Source of the DNA: Hygrocybe punicea | Taxonomy: Eukaryota > Basidiomycota > Agaricomycetes > Agaricales > Hygrophoraceae | DNA length: 64,000 nt | Reading direction: 5' to 3' | Assembly (NCBI GenBank): GCA_963556145.1 | Contig: OY744461.1 | Coordinates: 434,001 to 498,000 of the forward strand | In this document: piece after piece, positions 46,800 to 57,228 of the stretch | Layout of the letters: each line of letters starts with the position of its first letter | Position numbering within the stretch: the first letter of the stretch is position 1 | Notes under the pieces: generated by a model | Databases searched by the model: none | What the model saw: only the letters and a program-made list of their open reading frames with translations | Told to the model about the DNA's origin: nothing | Made by a program: the position numbers and the translations under genes

Positions 46800-47430
46800 A
46801 TGTACTCACAACCCATTTCCCTCTCTCTGCACAGATCGATCTCACTGCTTCCACAGGAATACAAGCACCCGCCCCCGTCTCCTCCTGCGGCTATGCAGTG
46901 TCACTCACGCCACGAATCCTACACATCCGTCTCCTCAAACAGTTCATATGCTGTGGATCAAGAGGAACTCACCCTACCGCACATGATCGTTCCTTCCCAG
47001 CAACCCCTCATTGACATGGCCATGCACAATACATGCTCCTGCATGCAAATACCTTGTTCACAGCCTGACAGTCCCTACATGGACCACCTCCCCTTCCTGG
47101 CAGCCGATGACTCCCTTCAATGCTCTGACTCTGTGTGCACACCACCATTTTATGCACCCCCTAGTGCCTCTCATGCTGTCTCAAGCTCTATCACGCCGCT
47201 CCTGCAACAACAGCTCCAATGGCTCCAGCAGCATTGTCAACAGCGTCAAGAGCAGCAGCTTGAGCAACAGCAACAGAAGCAACATCGGAGCGATGAAATG
47301 CAGCAGTATGAATGACAACACTGGAAAGAACCCATGCTACCCAGCACAGTGGAGGTGGAGATACCCCACAGCAACACACCGCCAGCTTGGTCTCATCAGC
47401 ATCAGCACATCGGAGCAGTTCACGCCAATC
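46800..47430 (+). other. Gln-rich low-complexity open region
   Basis: Frames here are open for 140-170 codons but are driven by CAG/CAA repeats (LQWLQQHCQQRQEQQLEQ at about 47215-47280). There is no domain and competing frames overlap, so a gene is not supported. It may be part of a repeat family. Confidence 0.35.
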
Positions 47431-47989
47431 AAGTGAGAGTCACCATCTGCGCTTTCCCCCACACCGGTGACCAAAAGGTGCGGGGCAGTTTGTTTGAGAC
47501 GATGAGGTGCGACGGGGGGTTCTGGCAGATGAGCTGAGGGTGTGGGGAGTCGAAGGCATGCATTTTGGGTGTGGGGTGCATGAAAAAAACAGGGTCTGCA
47601 CAGCGGCGATGCAATTTTTGTTGGGCTGTCCAAAACTCACAGTAGCGGGCTATGTGGGATCCTGATGGGGAATGCAGGGCTCTGGAAAATTGAATGAAGT
47701 TGCTGGGGGTTGTCTGGACATGGCTGGGTCTAGGAAAAGTGAAAATTCGGGGGGTTGAAAAAAAGTCACATGGCCTGCCACTTGGGTGCTGAGAAGGGTC
47801 ACAGGCAGGTTTTTTGGGTCAACAGGGGGAAATGCGGTCCTATTGGGTTGAACATGTGCACCGAGGGGTAATTTGAGTGTTGTACAGCCATAAGTGAAGA
47901 GAAAATGCACAGTTGCACAGCAGTGTGTGGTCAGGCTGAATAAAGTCATCTGGTGAGAAAAATCATAAAAAAAGAGGAAGATGCAGAGA

Positions 47990-48190
47990 AGAAGAGATCC
48001 GTGGGTCGAAGAGCACTCTCATCACCATGTTGGAGAGGTACCAAGGTACCTCTCCAGGGGCTCATACAGGACTTGAGAGGAAGTCGACTGGATAGGATAG
48101 GATCAACTGACTACTACATCTGGAAGGCTATGAACTAGGTCAAACCGTGGGAACCTTATCACGTGACTGACCAGGCACAACTACTACACC
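47990..48190 (-). repeat. CpG-decayed relative of the hAT-type MITE at 6.7-8.0 kb
   Basis: 48008-48175 aligns in reverse to 7600-7735 of the young element. Shared landmarks are GGAGAGGTACC-x-AGGTACCTCTCC, GTCGACTGGATAGGA, ACTGACTACTACATC and TCACGTGA. Differences fall mostly at CpGs (CCGAGG to CCAAGG, CTCGAGG to CTTGAGA). The full ends of this copy could not be found; flanking sequence to about 48560 has similar GGTGTTGG-type composition. Confidence 0.55.
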
Positions 48191-48682
48191 GTCATGGGCA
48201 TGGTGTTGGCATGGGCATGGGCAGGCATTGGTGTGGGTGTTGGTGGTGCTGACACTGCCACTGCTGTTGCTGGCTGTCCTCATCATGCTGCTCTGTTTAA
48301 GAAAATGTAAGTAAAGTGAAGACCATTTGTTTGCTTACCATTTTGTCCCATGAGTGTTGCTGTTATTGTTGTTGAGTCGACGTGGAATTCACGTCCATGT
48401 TTAAGATCACTATCACATGATCTAAGTTCCCATGATTGCATACACAAAAATTACACACATTTCAGTATCTACAGAGAATGAGTTCACGGTTTGGACCCAG
48501 TTCCAAGCCATTCAAAAAATTCTGAGGGGCCTGGAACCCAGAACCGGTGGGTCACGTGATAGGATCCCACACTCCATAGGATTACTTAGATAGACTACCT
48601 TGTTTGTAGAGACTTAGCCTATTCCACTATGATGCACCTATGACACCCTGAGTGGGCACCTCCTGCCCACATCACTGGACCT

Positions 48683-48790
48683 GTGGTTCAGTTCAGCCAA
48701 AGTGCTGAACTTAGACTGAACTTAGGTTCAGTTCAGGGTTTGAACCGGGTTCAGATCAGTTCCGAACTGGACTTTGGCAACACCAGTTCA
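48683..48790. repeat. Small GTTCAGTTCAG inverted/direct repeat cluster
   Basis: Units such as GGTTCAGTTCAG, CTGAACTTAG and GGTTCAGATCAG alternate in both orientations, bounded by CCAAAGT and ACTTTGGCAACACC. It looks like a short foldback repeat; GCAACAC recalls the terminus of the MITE at 755-950. Confidence 0.35.
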
Positions 48791-49283
48791 AGGACTGTGG
48801 TCAATGTTCGCACATGGATACCAAAGCCTATCCAGATGCTGCTTGGATATATGGTCACAGACCAAGTTTCATGGATATTTTCGATGCAGATCAGCATGCT
48901 TGCAAAAGGAAGGACAATATTTTTTACCCTTTCGCTTCTAGAGACGAGTGGGAGGTTGCCACCTTTTTGATGCACTCAAGTCTCAGTATGAAAGAACTCG
49001 ATGAATTGTTTGCTTTATGATTGGTATGAGTTCTTTATTGTGGTTTTCAGTAAAGCTGGCAGGGCTTGAAATGTGCACAAAATTTAGCAAAATCACTATT
49101 TTCTAAATAACTCATGGAATACTATATGGATCATTAAGGCGTAACAGGGAACAATCATCTACTTTACAAGGGCTAGGCAGCCCCAGGCTTAGATTCTGAA
49201 TATTACATGTATTACAAAACATCCAAACAATTCACCTGTTTTCAGTCACCCTTCTGTGTGAGACAAATAAGTCAGCAACCAGA

Positions 49284-49532
49284 CCTCGGAATGGCAAGTA
49301 TGTAGAGGCAATTTTCATCTATGGTTCTGGGGCTAGGCAGCCCCATGTGTCATTCAATAAAATCACAAACATCTGAACAATCTATGCAAGATCTATTAGT
49401 CTCATATAATTTGCATTACTTACGGTGTTCATAACTTCATGTAAAAATTTCAAGTGTGAAACATTAATTATGAGGCTGCCTAGCCCAGAACCATAGATGA
49501 AATTTGCCTTGACATACTTGCCAATTACGAGT
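49284..49532. mobile_element. Foldback MITE with GGGCTAGGCAGCCCC motif
   Basis: Imperfect inverted arms of about 60 bp (49284-49344 and 49473-49532) share GGCAAGTATGT, TTTCATCTATGGTTCTGG and GGCTAGGCAGCC. The centre is AT-rich. The self-complementary motif GGGCTAGGCAGCCCC also occurs at 49170-49184 and, with one fewer G, inside the left terminus of the Tc1/mariner element (40937-40950), hinting at a shared family. Confidence 0.55.
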
Positions 49533-49810
49533 CCCTATAAGGGAATCATTTTGTATATGGTCAGTTTTCAGTTCAGGGTCGAAAACGCCACAAACGCCAA
49601 TTCGCCTTACCGTGGGAATAAATTTAACTAACTGTGGGAACAAATTCGAATCCCTGGGAATAATTATGAAACCGTGTGACCTTCTCCCTCTTGTAACTGT
49701 GAGAACTTATTGTCCTAATCAGTGTGAACAATAAGGTCAGAGCCAAATTTGTAATGGTGAGAATGTCTGATCAGAGCTGCCGATCTTGGAATTGTGAATG
49801 AGCTCCACTC

Positions 49811-50185
49811 TCACAAGTTGTTTGGTAAAGAAGTGTATTCAGAAATATAAAATAGTAACAAAGTCTGACACTCACATGATGCTGATGTGCCCTGAATGAA
49901 GTTGAAGAATTTTTGTTTGTTATGATCTTGAATTGCAATCAAGCTTCGTCCAGCTTGGAAACATCTGTCTTCAACAGAATCCCCTGTGTTTTGAATCATC
50001 TTGGATAGCATGAGGTATTATTAAGATTCATGGTATGAGGGCATGTGCACTTACCTCAAGTCATCCAAAATTGTTCTGACAATGTACAACATCCATGAGT
50101 TGTGTCCTGGTGGCAATATGTGTGGACATGTCTTTTCCACTCAGCAAAAAAGACGAGTGACTCAATGTCAGTCTGACCAAACCAG
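49811..50185 (-). pseudogene. Truncated second copy of the ATP-grasp-like gene
   Basis: The minus strand reads DRCFQAGRSLIAIQDHNKQ-KFFNFIQGTSAS, matching the segment DVCNPDQGSIAIRDQGKQQ-FFDFVRST of the gene at 50935-52720. Upstream (50040-50180) decayed matches to its VHTHCNK and LKELR segments follow in the same order. The copy breaks off near 50185, where the large palindrome begins, within sequence corresponding to CCAAACCA of the WFGQTY region (about 51530 in the full copy). Confidence 0.6.
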
Positions 50186-50188
50186 ACT

Positions 50189-50832
50189 ATGGGCCTGACA
50201 TTGGTTGTATTGATTCTCTTGCGCACTGGCCATAACTCAATTATACAATTATCTACAGCGTTTTTGACAGATGTTGAAGATATTTCTTGTATTTATTTCA
50301 TTTTTTGTGACTGGGAAACCTCTGCCGAATGGCTGACGAACTGATCGAACGCCATCTGTCAGGGGTCTGGGAGCTGTGACACATTTTATTTTCCTACAAA
50401 CTACCATACAACAGTTGTACGATCATTTACAGCATATTTGACACATGGGCTTGATGTTGGTTGTGTTGATTCTCTTTACCCACTGCCCATAAAAGAATTC
50501 CACAGCCATAGTGTAGATGGCTGTGGAATTTTATTATGGCCAGTGGGCAAGATAATCAACCTAACCAATGTCATGGCCATGTGTCAAATATGCTGTAGTG
50601 GGTCATACAACTGTTGTACGGTAGTTTGTAGGAAAACAAAATGTGTCACAGCTCCCAGACCCCTGACGAACGGCGTTCGATCTGTTCGTCAACCGTTCTG
50701 CAGAGGTTTCTCAGTCACAAAATTTAAATAAATACAAGAAATGTCGTCGACATTTGTTGAATACGCTGTAGATAATTGTATAATTGAGTTATGGCCAGTG
50801 TGCAAGAGAATCAATACAACCAATGTCAGGCC
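50189..50832. mobile_element. Approx. 640-bp imperfect palindrome
   Basis: Two arms of about 320 bp meet at a central hairpin (AATTCCACAGCCAT...ATGGCTGTGGAATT, about 50496-50530). Outer landmarks TGGGCCTGACATTGG and CCAATGTCAGGCCCA match perfectly. Further in, ATACAATTATCTACAGCG and its complement, then the CTGCCGAA...GTTCTGCAG hairpins, are mirrored. A clear target duplication was not found. It separates the truncated and full copies of the ATP-grasp-like gene and encodes nothing recognisable. Confidence 0.75.
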
Positions 50833-50934
50833 CATGCATCAAATATGGTTGCGGAATTTCCTTACGGCCAGTGGACAAGACAATAAATACAACCAATGCA
50901 ATAATGTTCGATTAAATCGTGGTTAGTGACATAT

Positions 50935-52720
50935 TTAAAGATACAGATATGGATTTGTAATGTCTACAAGGTACTTGTAGAATACACTCGAAAACGTGTC
51001 CGCAAAAGATCCGAGTGGAGCACGAACAGACTTCGCACCTTGCTTCATGTTGGACCACAAGCTTGTGGTATGATACCTTTCAACCTCGTTCACAAAATAG
51101 CAAACATGGTTGGTTTGTGAATCAACAATGAGTGAGATGTCTATCCGACAAAATACACTCATTGAAGGCTTTCCACCAATCATGCTTGACTCAATAGCAT
51201 ATAGGCCCTCGTATGTGCTTCGAACAAAGTCGAAGAATTGTTGTTTGCCTTGGTCTCGAATTGCAATGGAGCCTTGGTCCGGATTGCAGACATCTGTTTT
51301 CAACAAAATCCCTTGTGATTGGAACAATCTTAAACGAGATGAGGGATTAAGGTTTATGGTGTGAGGGCGTTTGTACTGACCTCAATTCCTTTAACGTATA
51401 AAATGTTGTCACAATGTCCCACTTCCATGATTTCGTTTCCTTGTTGCAATGTGTGTGGACCGTATAGATGACCCTTCCACCCACCAAAAACACCCGCCAT
51501 TCTCCAATTTTGGCTAGCGGCTCAACGTAGGTTTGACCAAACCAACGTGAACCGGGCACCTCACTATTCTGACGCATATAATCCCAATTACGTCTTGGAT
51601 CACCCGGGAATAAAACGTGGTGGCCGGTGTCGCTATGCGTTCTTTTCAACACAATATTTGCCGGAAATGGTTCTCCATCCATCAACAACCTCGCTTGCGG
51701 GCGTATTGTGTTTGTCTTCATAAGGGCTATGTGGAGCAGGTTCTGCATCTGCGTCCATTTCAGATGAACGGTATTCATTTGTTTTGGTGGTGGCCACACA
51801 TGGACCATTCGACAAAGCTCCTCGATTCCAGCCAAGAAGTTTGACACATTTTCCAGCGTTATACCATATTGATTACTGCTATAAACTCTTCCATCAATCA
51901 AAGACCGGATGGCAATTATTTAAACCCTCACATGTATGACATTCCCATGTCGACACCATCAAAGACACAATTGGCTGATTTGAACTTTTCCCATGTTTTG
52001 TTTTTTTGATTGTATTGGAGCATCGCACGATGAAATTCTGGCCAAAACATGTATTTAACCTGGAATCGTTGTGCTGGTGTACTGGGATCATCGCATTGCC
52101 AATGCTGCATTTGCATGGCCACATAAACCTATTGATTATGGATTGCATCACGTATAAACTTATGTAGATCACCAAGGCAGAGTACATACCCATTCCTGAA
52201 TGCAAACCCCATAACGAGACTTGTGGTTCTTGATGCTATGTATAAACCCTTCAAGGTGTGAAACGGTATCGTATTCCTTCTTTGATATTGTGGTTGTAAC
52301 AAACGCCAGGTCGTTTGTTGCGGCAGCTTTGCTAACAACGCATGTCGTAGGATCAAGAACAAAGATAATTCGGAAGACTCGGTTGTCGTTTGCAGTTGGC
52401 GCTATTGTATTCATTGGGGTATAATCCATTTCGACATCGGAGGGAGACGGTGAGCGGGATGGTGGCAATAGTGAACGCTCCTCATCTGTAGGATTTCGGA
52501 CGCCTTGAGAGTTCTCTATGAACCTCCAGCCAAGACACACAGACTGTGGGCAGATTCCAGATGAGATACAATTCGGGTGTTTCAATGCTGATCCACAATG
52601 TCGCTGACAGGAGCTCCCTTCTTTGTTCCAAAGGATGGTTTGTGTCTGTACTGATGTGCATTTTCGTCCTGGACAGATATGGGCGCAAACTTCATAGCCA
52701 AATTCCTGAGCTCTAGGCAT
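50935..52720 (-). pseudogene. ATP-grasp-like protein, multi-copy Agaricomycete family, frameshifted
   Basis: The minus strand starts MPRAQEFGYEVCAHICPGRK with a Cys-rich N-terminus (CPGRKC, CQRHCG, CISSGICPQSVC). A DPTTCVV domain, FDGVDMGMSYM (about 51950), and the C-terminal half follow: LKRTHSDTGHHVLFPGD, EPLAKIGEWRVFLVGGRVIY, then VFCRIDISLIVD and CYFVNEVERYHTTSLW (51170-51070). The last three blocks mimic ATP-grasp signatures (nucleotide-contacting K, E-x-R-V-F-x-x-G-G, and R-x-D with N-E as metal ligands), so a ligase-type fold is inferred. GGGG at 52208-52211 (complement) puts the RYG and FAFRNGY segments in different frames; three Gs would join them. That suggests a 1-nt insertion or a sequencing error. 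The family is remembered from Boletales; its function is unknown. Confidence 0.55.
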
Positions 52721-52819
52721 ATTTCAAAACTACAGAAATGAAGGTGTGTAAATGATTTGATAATGTGAACTATGAAAGGTACCAGATACGGGTATTTGTT
52801 GCTGGAGTTGGTCACGAGG

Positions 52820-53505
52820 AAGTGTGTTATGCAAGTTTAAATTAAAGTTGCTGACTATATAATGATCGGAACCAGGTCACGTGACAATAACATAACAGGT
52901 AATGTGCTTATAATAGGTAAAGTATGGTGAATCAAGATTTAGCTTGACAAATGCATGTCGAGCGATATTTGGTAGGTTTGAAGTGTTTTCAACCATCTCA
53001 GTGAAAATTTTCTCAACTATCTCATGCAAGGGCATGTCAAGAGAAATCCGTTGGATTTGCCGTAAATAAATATTATTATTCTGATCTTTGATATGTCATC
53101 TAGTGCCATCAATATGAATATCAAGAGGAATGCTAATGTTGGAATTATACTTTATATGGGTTATAAATGATAGACATAACAATATTCACCTATTGTAGCT
53201 GATACACATGAATGAATGCCTATTGGACAAGCAGAATATTGTTAAGTTAGCTATGTAGATGTTGTTTCAGGACTTAGCATTGTTATTCATATTGGATTGG
53301 CCCACTGAAAACATCTTGAACAGTATTTTCTGGCATTCACTGCAGAGACAGGCAAATAGTATGATCAGGAGAGCGTTCAAATGTAGTGTAACATCAGATG
53401 TAACACGAATCCTGAGAGCCTGATCTTTTCTGTGTAATTACAATCGTTTCTGTGTAATTTCAATCTGTAGTCTATAGACGTTTTCTCGTATATCATCTCA
53501 ACCCA
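52820..53505. other. AT-rich intergenic region
   Basis: There is no ORF with support and no clear inverted repeat. The sequence up to 53505 is the 5' flank of the next small gene. Confidence 0.4.
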
Positions 53506-53510
53506 GTATT

Positions 53511-53855
53511 ATGTTCTTCGGGCAAGCCAAACGTTCTAAACTCACTCGGTGCAACCTGAACGACATTGTGGGTGATCAGATAAACATAAGTAAGTTTACT
53601 AACCATTTATGGCATCGTATTAACATATTTTTAGCAATCACCGAATTATCAAATGACCGTTCCGAGGCGAGGCAGGAAAGAAGATTGCGAAAGGCGGCGC
53701 AACGGCGTGAAAGGGCTTTGCAACAAGAGATTGAGAGGTATGTCATAACAAACGTTCCAAGACCACGGTTGACGCTTCCCGATAGTGTTATCGTGATGGT
53801 CCTGGCGTTTGTCTTGGGGTTCCTCGTTGCTGTATGGAGATTGAAGCAGGAGTAA
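53511..53855 (+). CDS. Small C-terminally anchored membrane protein (copy A)
   Basis: The ORF starts MFFGQAKRSKLTRCNLNDIV and ends VIVMVLAFVLGFLVAVWRLKQE, with one C-terminal transmembrane helix. The middle is a highly charged helix (SNDRSEARQERRLRKAAQRR). An apparent 45-bp intron (about 53590-53634, GTAAGT...TTTTTAG) is a multiple of three, so retained and spliced forms both stay in frame (114 or 99 residues). Copy B lies inverted at 61350-61695. This is the layout of tail-anchored proteins, but no function is known. I remember similar multi-copy proteins in other Agaricomycetes. Confidence 0.6.
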   Translation: MFFGQAKRSKLTRCNLNDIVGDQINISKFTNHLWHRINIFLAITELSNDRSEARQERRLRKAAQRRERALQQEIERYVITNVPRPRLTLPDSVIVMVLAFVLGFLVAVWRLKQE

Positions 53856-54067
53856 ACGACTGGAAATTCTATCACAATGTCAGCTTTACTCTTTATTGTA
53901 CATAATTTTACAATAGCCTATAAAACGATACTAAGCAACTATTGTAGCAATAACAAAGAAAACCGACAATGCCTTGTCGATCGGTCCGGATCGTTTGAAA
54001 GTTAAGTGTGTGTCAATCCATTCTGCATGGAATTTGGGCAGCAACATTTTTTTTACAGTTGTTGCGG

Positions 54068-54110
54068 CTTGCCGAACGGTTGACGAACGAATCGAACGCC
54101 GTTCGGCAAG
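54068..54110 (-). repeat. Hairpin repeat unit
   Basis: A 43-bp unit with perfect stem CTTGCCGAACGG / CCGTTCGGCAAG and an 18-19-nt loop. Further units are at 54323-54365, 60804-60846 and 61018-61060, with degenerate ones at 50322-50360, 50663-50702, 54559-54580 and 60598-60638. Confidence 0.8.
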
Positions 54111-54322
54111 TGCTTGTAAAGCCATCTAAGCAGTCACAAATATATTAATGCCTAAGTCTTGTCTTACATGTCTGAGTAGATACTTGTCAAATGTGTATTG
54201 CTTAGTATACAGTACCATCGACACAATGATTGCTGTAAATCTTCGCCCAGGTGTGTGATAACCCATAAGACATGTAAGACAAGATTTTGGAATTAATACA
54301 TATTTATATGACTTAACAAGCA

Positions 54323-54365
54323 CTTGCCGAACGGCGTTCAATTCGTTCGTCAACTGTTCGGCAAG
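54323..54365 (+). repeat. Hairpin repeat unit
   Basis: Same 43-bp unit in the forward orientation, with one mismatch in the stem (ACTGTTCGG instead of ACCGTTCGG) and CGTTCAATTCG in the loop. Confidence 0.8.
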
Positions 54366-55223
54366 CCACAACAACTTCAAAAAAAATGTTCCTGCCCAAA
54401 TACCAGGCATAATACATTGGATTATATTATCCAGCAATGATTGCGCAATAGTACTGCATACGGAGCAATACCCATTTTGCAATCGTTCACCAAGCCATTT
54501 ACCATGCATTAGTGTACTTGTGCTTAATGAGAATCTGCCAAATGGTGCTTCCATGACCTGTTCGTCAACCGTTCGGCAAACCACAACAATTCTCAAAAAG
54601 GTGTTGCTGCCCAAATCCCATATAGAATACATTCTCATACAATTGGTGATAAGATTCAGCAACAAACAATTTTAATAAGGATGTCGCTGCACTAACAGTC
54701 TTAAATATGGCTTGTCATATGTTTGGATGCTGGTATGCATGTTCTGTGACCATTATACAACTCCCTACTTGACATATATCTGACAAGCCATGTACAATGG
54801 GATTTTCGGAATTTCGCCTGCCGACATCGTCTGTATAATAGAATATTACAAATACCTGAAGGCATTACGTGTTAATGAGGAGTACCACAAAGGTTTTAAG
54901 TACTACTACACATCTATATAAGCTGCATAACAAAACCATGAACCTGTACAATTTTTGAAAACTGCTACAAATCTCTTGCGGTATTACAAATACCTGAAGG
55001 AGCACTCCAACAAATTCTTTCAAGTATATTCCGCGTTCCTTTGATGGACTTCTACAAATGTTTTAAACTACTGTGAGGAATACTTTGACATCCTATTACG
55101 AAAATCCTGGCACAGTAAGTATTACAAAAGTTTCGGTGGTAGTACAAAATATATTGTGAGATAGTCTTCATAGATACGAATACCAAAGGCCTGTGGATGT
55201 TGGAACAGAATCCATATACCCCA

Positions 55224-56690
55224 TTAATCCCTTTGCTCAATATTCATATTTTTGAGACACCTCCTTGTCTCCACGATATCGTCCGCATTATCGTCTAGAT
55301 AGTCGTAGCCTACTCTGCGTTTGATTGAAATTCTGGATAATGGAGTGGGCGTGTATACATTTGTGTTCTTTCGATTCATGGCCGCATCCTGAGAGAGTGT
55401 ACAAATTAGTGGACATCTGAATTACAGCAAAGATATGAACAATACCTCTGTAAAGTCACTTTCAACCAACGCCAATGATCGCAGGCATAAAATCATCTTG
55501 AACTTGTCTCCCCTCACAGGAACCGCCGATACCGTGAATTGAACCTCAATGATATCACCAACTCTGAAGCAAATAGGATTTCCAGGCACAAAGCTAATAT
55601 GTTTTTTCTTGTAATCCGGGTATTTGTATCATAATGATCAAACACTCACTGAGATCGATTCCCACTTGACTCCAACTTGAAATAAAGAACCGGGTTGTCC
55701 ATTCCATGGAAATATCGTGCATTGGCCATGGATGTTAGGATGCCTTTGGGATCAACATTGTGGTCGAATGGGATTTCACGGGATGTGTCATTGGATCGGC
55801 GATCAGTAAAATATCGGGTTCCTATTGCTAATGCAGTGTATTCCATGTAGGTAGCTGGCATAAAGTCCTGTATGGCACGTTCGGGGAAATAACAAGCTAG
55901 CTTCCGATGCAGAATATGAAGGTTATCGATAAAGGAATTGAAGCCTGTGGTATTAAGACCTGTAACGATAACGCTTTGACGGATAAATGGGATTTGGCGT
56001 TCGGGTGGACTATTGGAGTTCTATAAAGTATTCTTGTCATATAAGATATATTACCCTTACATTGTTGTGATGGGTGGTAGATCCTTCTTTGCCAATATTG
56101 CTTGCAGGCTTAAGACCAATTATTCTGGTTCCGTTGTATCTGTCGCCGGCAATGTAAATCTCCAGCAGTTTGGGCAATTGTTATGTATGACATTGACATT
56201 CGAAATCTGTGCATATGATCAACATGATAATCTTTTCAGTGTGATTACTGACATTTGCGGAATTCGCTGGTTGAGTATCATCGTCATTTAATCGTGTGGC
56301 TATGAGGCTTTCCAAGTATTTGGCTGTCAATGTCATATCAGGGATGAGTGAATGTATGCGTATGTATGGCTCACATGCGTCTGCGAAATTATAATGGTCG
56401 TCCATCGTTGAATATGGAAAAAAAAGTTGATTGATATAGAGAAATACTTTTCTCGGAATGTACGATTATATCCTGATCACATGCTTCAGCACAAAATACA
56501 CATGTGACATTTTCATTCTCAATCTTCTGATTATAGGTATTGTGTGGATGTCGTTTAGTGTTTCTGCATTTACGTTTGAAACAGAATACGTTTGCACAGC
56601 CAGCTACGGTGCCGCAATATCTTGATCCTTTTGTTGTTGTAGCCCCTGTACCGATTTGATTGTATTTGTCAGCCAAGCCGATATGTATCG
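55224..56690 (-). CDS. Hypothetical protein of a multi-copy Agaricomycete family
   Basis: Exons on the minus strand read, in order: a Cys-rich piece (RYCGTVAGCANVFCFKRKC, then VTCVFCAEACD; 56650-56470) that looks zinc-binding; HYNFADACEPYIRIHSLIPD (about 56395); ATYMEYTALAIGTRYF and EIPFDHNVDPKGIL (55860-55720); FVPGNPICFRVGDIIEVQFT and KFKMILCLRSLALVESDFTE (55605-55445); and a C-terminal part with LSRISIKRRVGYDYLDD, ending at TAA (55226-55224). The middle and end match a protein type I remember from Boletales, probably all-beta. The Cys-rich exon may belong to a separate gene. No start codon could be fixed. No function is known. Confidence 0.45.
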
Positions 56691-57228
56691 AACTGGCAAT
56701 ATCTCCTTTTGGTTAGCAAATTTCTATTTATGAACGAACTTAGTCATCCCAGCATTGATCGAGCTCATCCATCATTTCTTTCGCCAAAGAGGTTGCTGTT
56801 TCATCGAAGTCTGGTCATCCTGGCATTGGTTAACAGCCTTTCCATCATTTCTCCCGCTCAGACTGTTTCCGGTTTATTGAGACCCGGTTATCCCGACATT
56901 GATTAGGAGCTAACACACCCTCCGCCTGCTCAAGATATTCCGCGTTTATTGAGACCCGGCCACCATGACATTGATCACATGTTAATCCTTCATTTCCTTT
57001 AGTCAACGATATCCGGTTTTCATGAATCCCGGTTATCCCAGCTTTGATAACACATCCGTCCATCATTTCTTCCACTCAAAAGGTTCCATATTTGTGGTGT
57101 TGTAGCATACACCAGCATATCAGGTGATTGGTCATCGGGATGTCATATGTTCTATTGTTCATCCTCCATACAGGTGGATTTAAAGTCGAGGAAACATTCG
57201 GCTATGCGTTAGTTCCTCTTGTTTCAAT

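Larger units (their letters stand above)
53880..55220. repeat. Repeat-rich AT-rich region with hairpin units
   Basis: Contains three hairpin repeats of the GCCGAACGG...CCGTTCGGC family: a full one in reverse orientation (54068-54110), a nearly full one (54323-54365) and a half (54559-54580). Each is followed or preceded by related ACAACAATT and TGCTGCCCAAAT text, so each belongs to a larger unit of about 240 bp. ORFs across it (54126-54665) translate these repeats. Confidence 0.6.

Noticed and set aside
47337..47949. Minus-strand Pro/Cys/His-rich ORFs
   Set aside because: No domain support and several competing frames; consistent with decayed repeat sequence.
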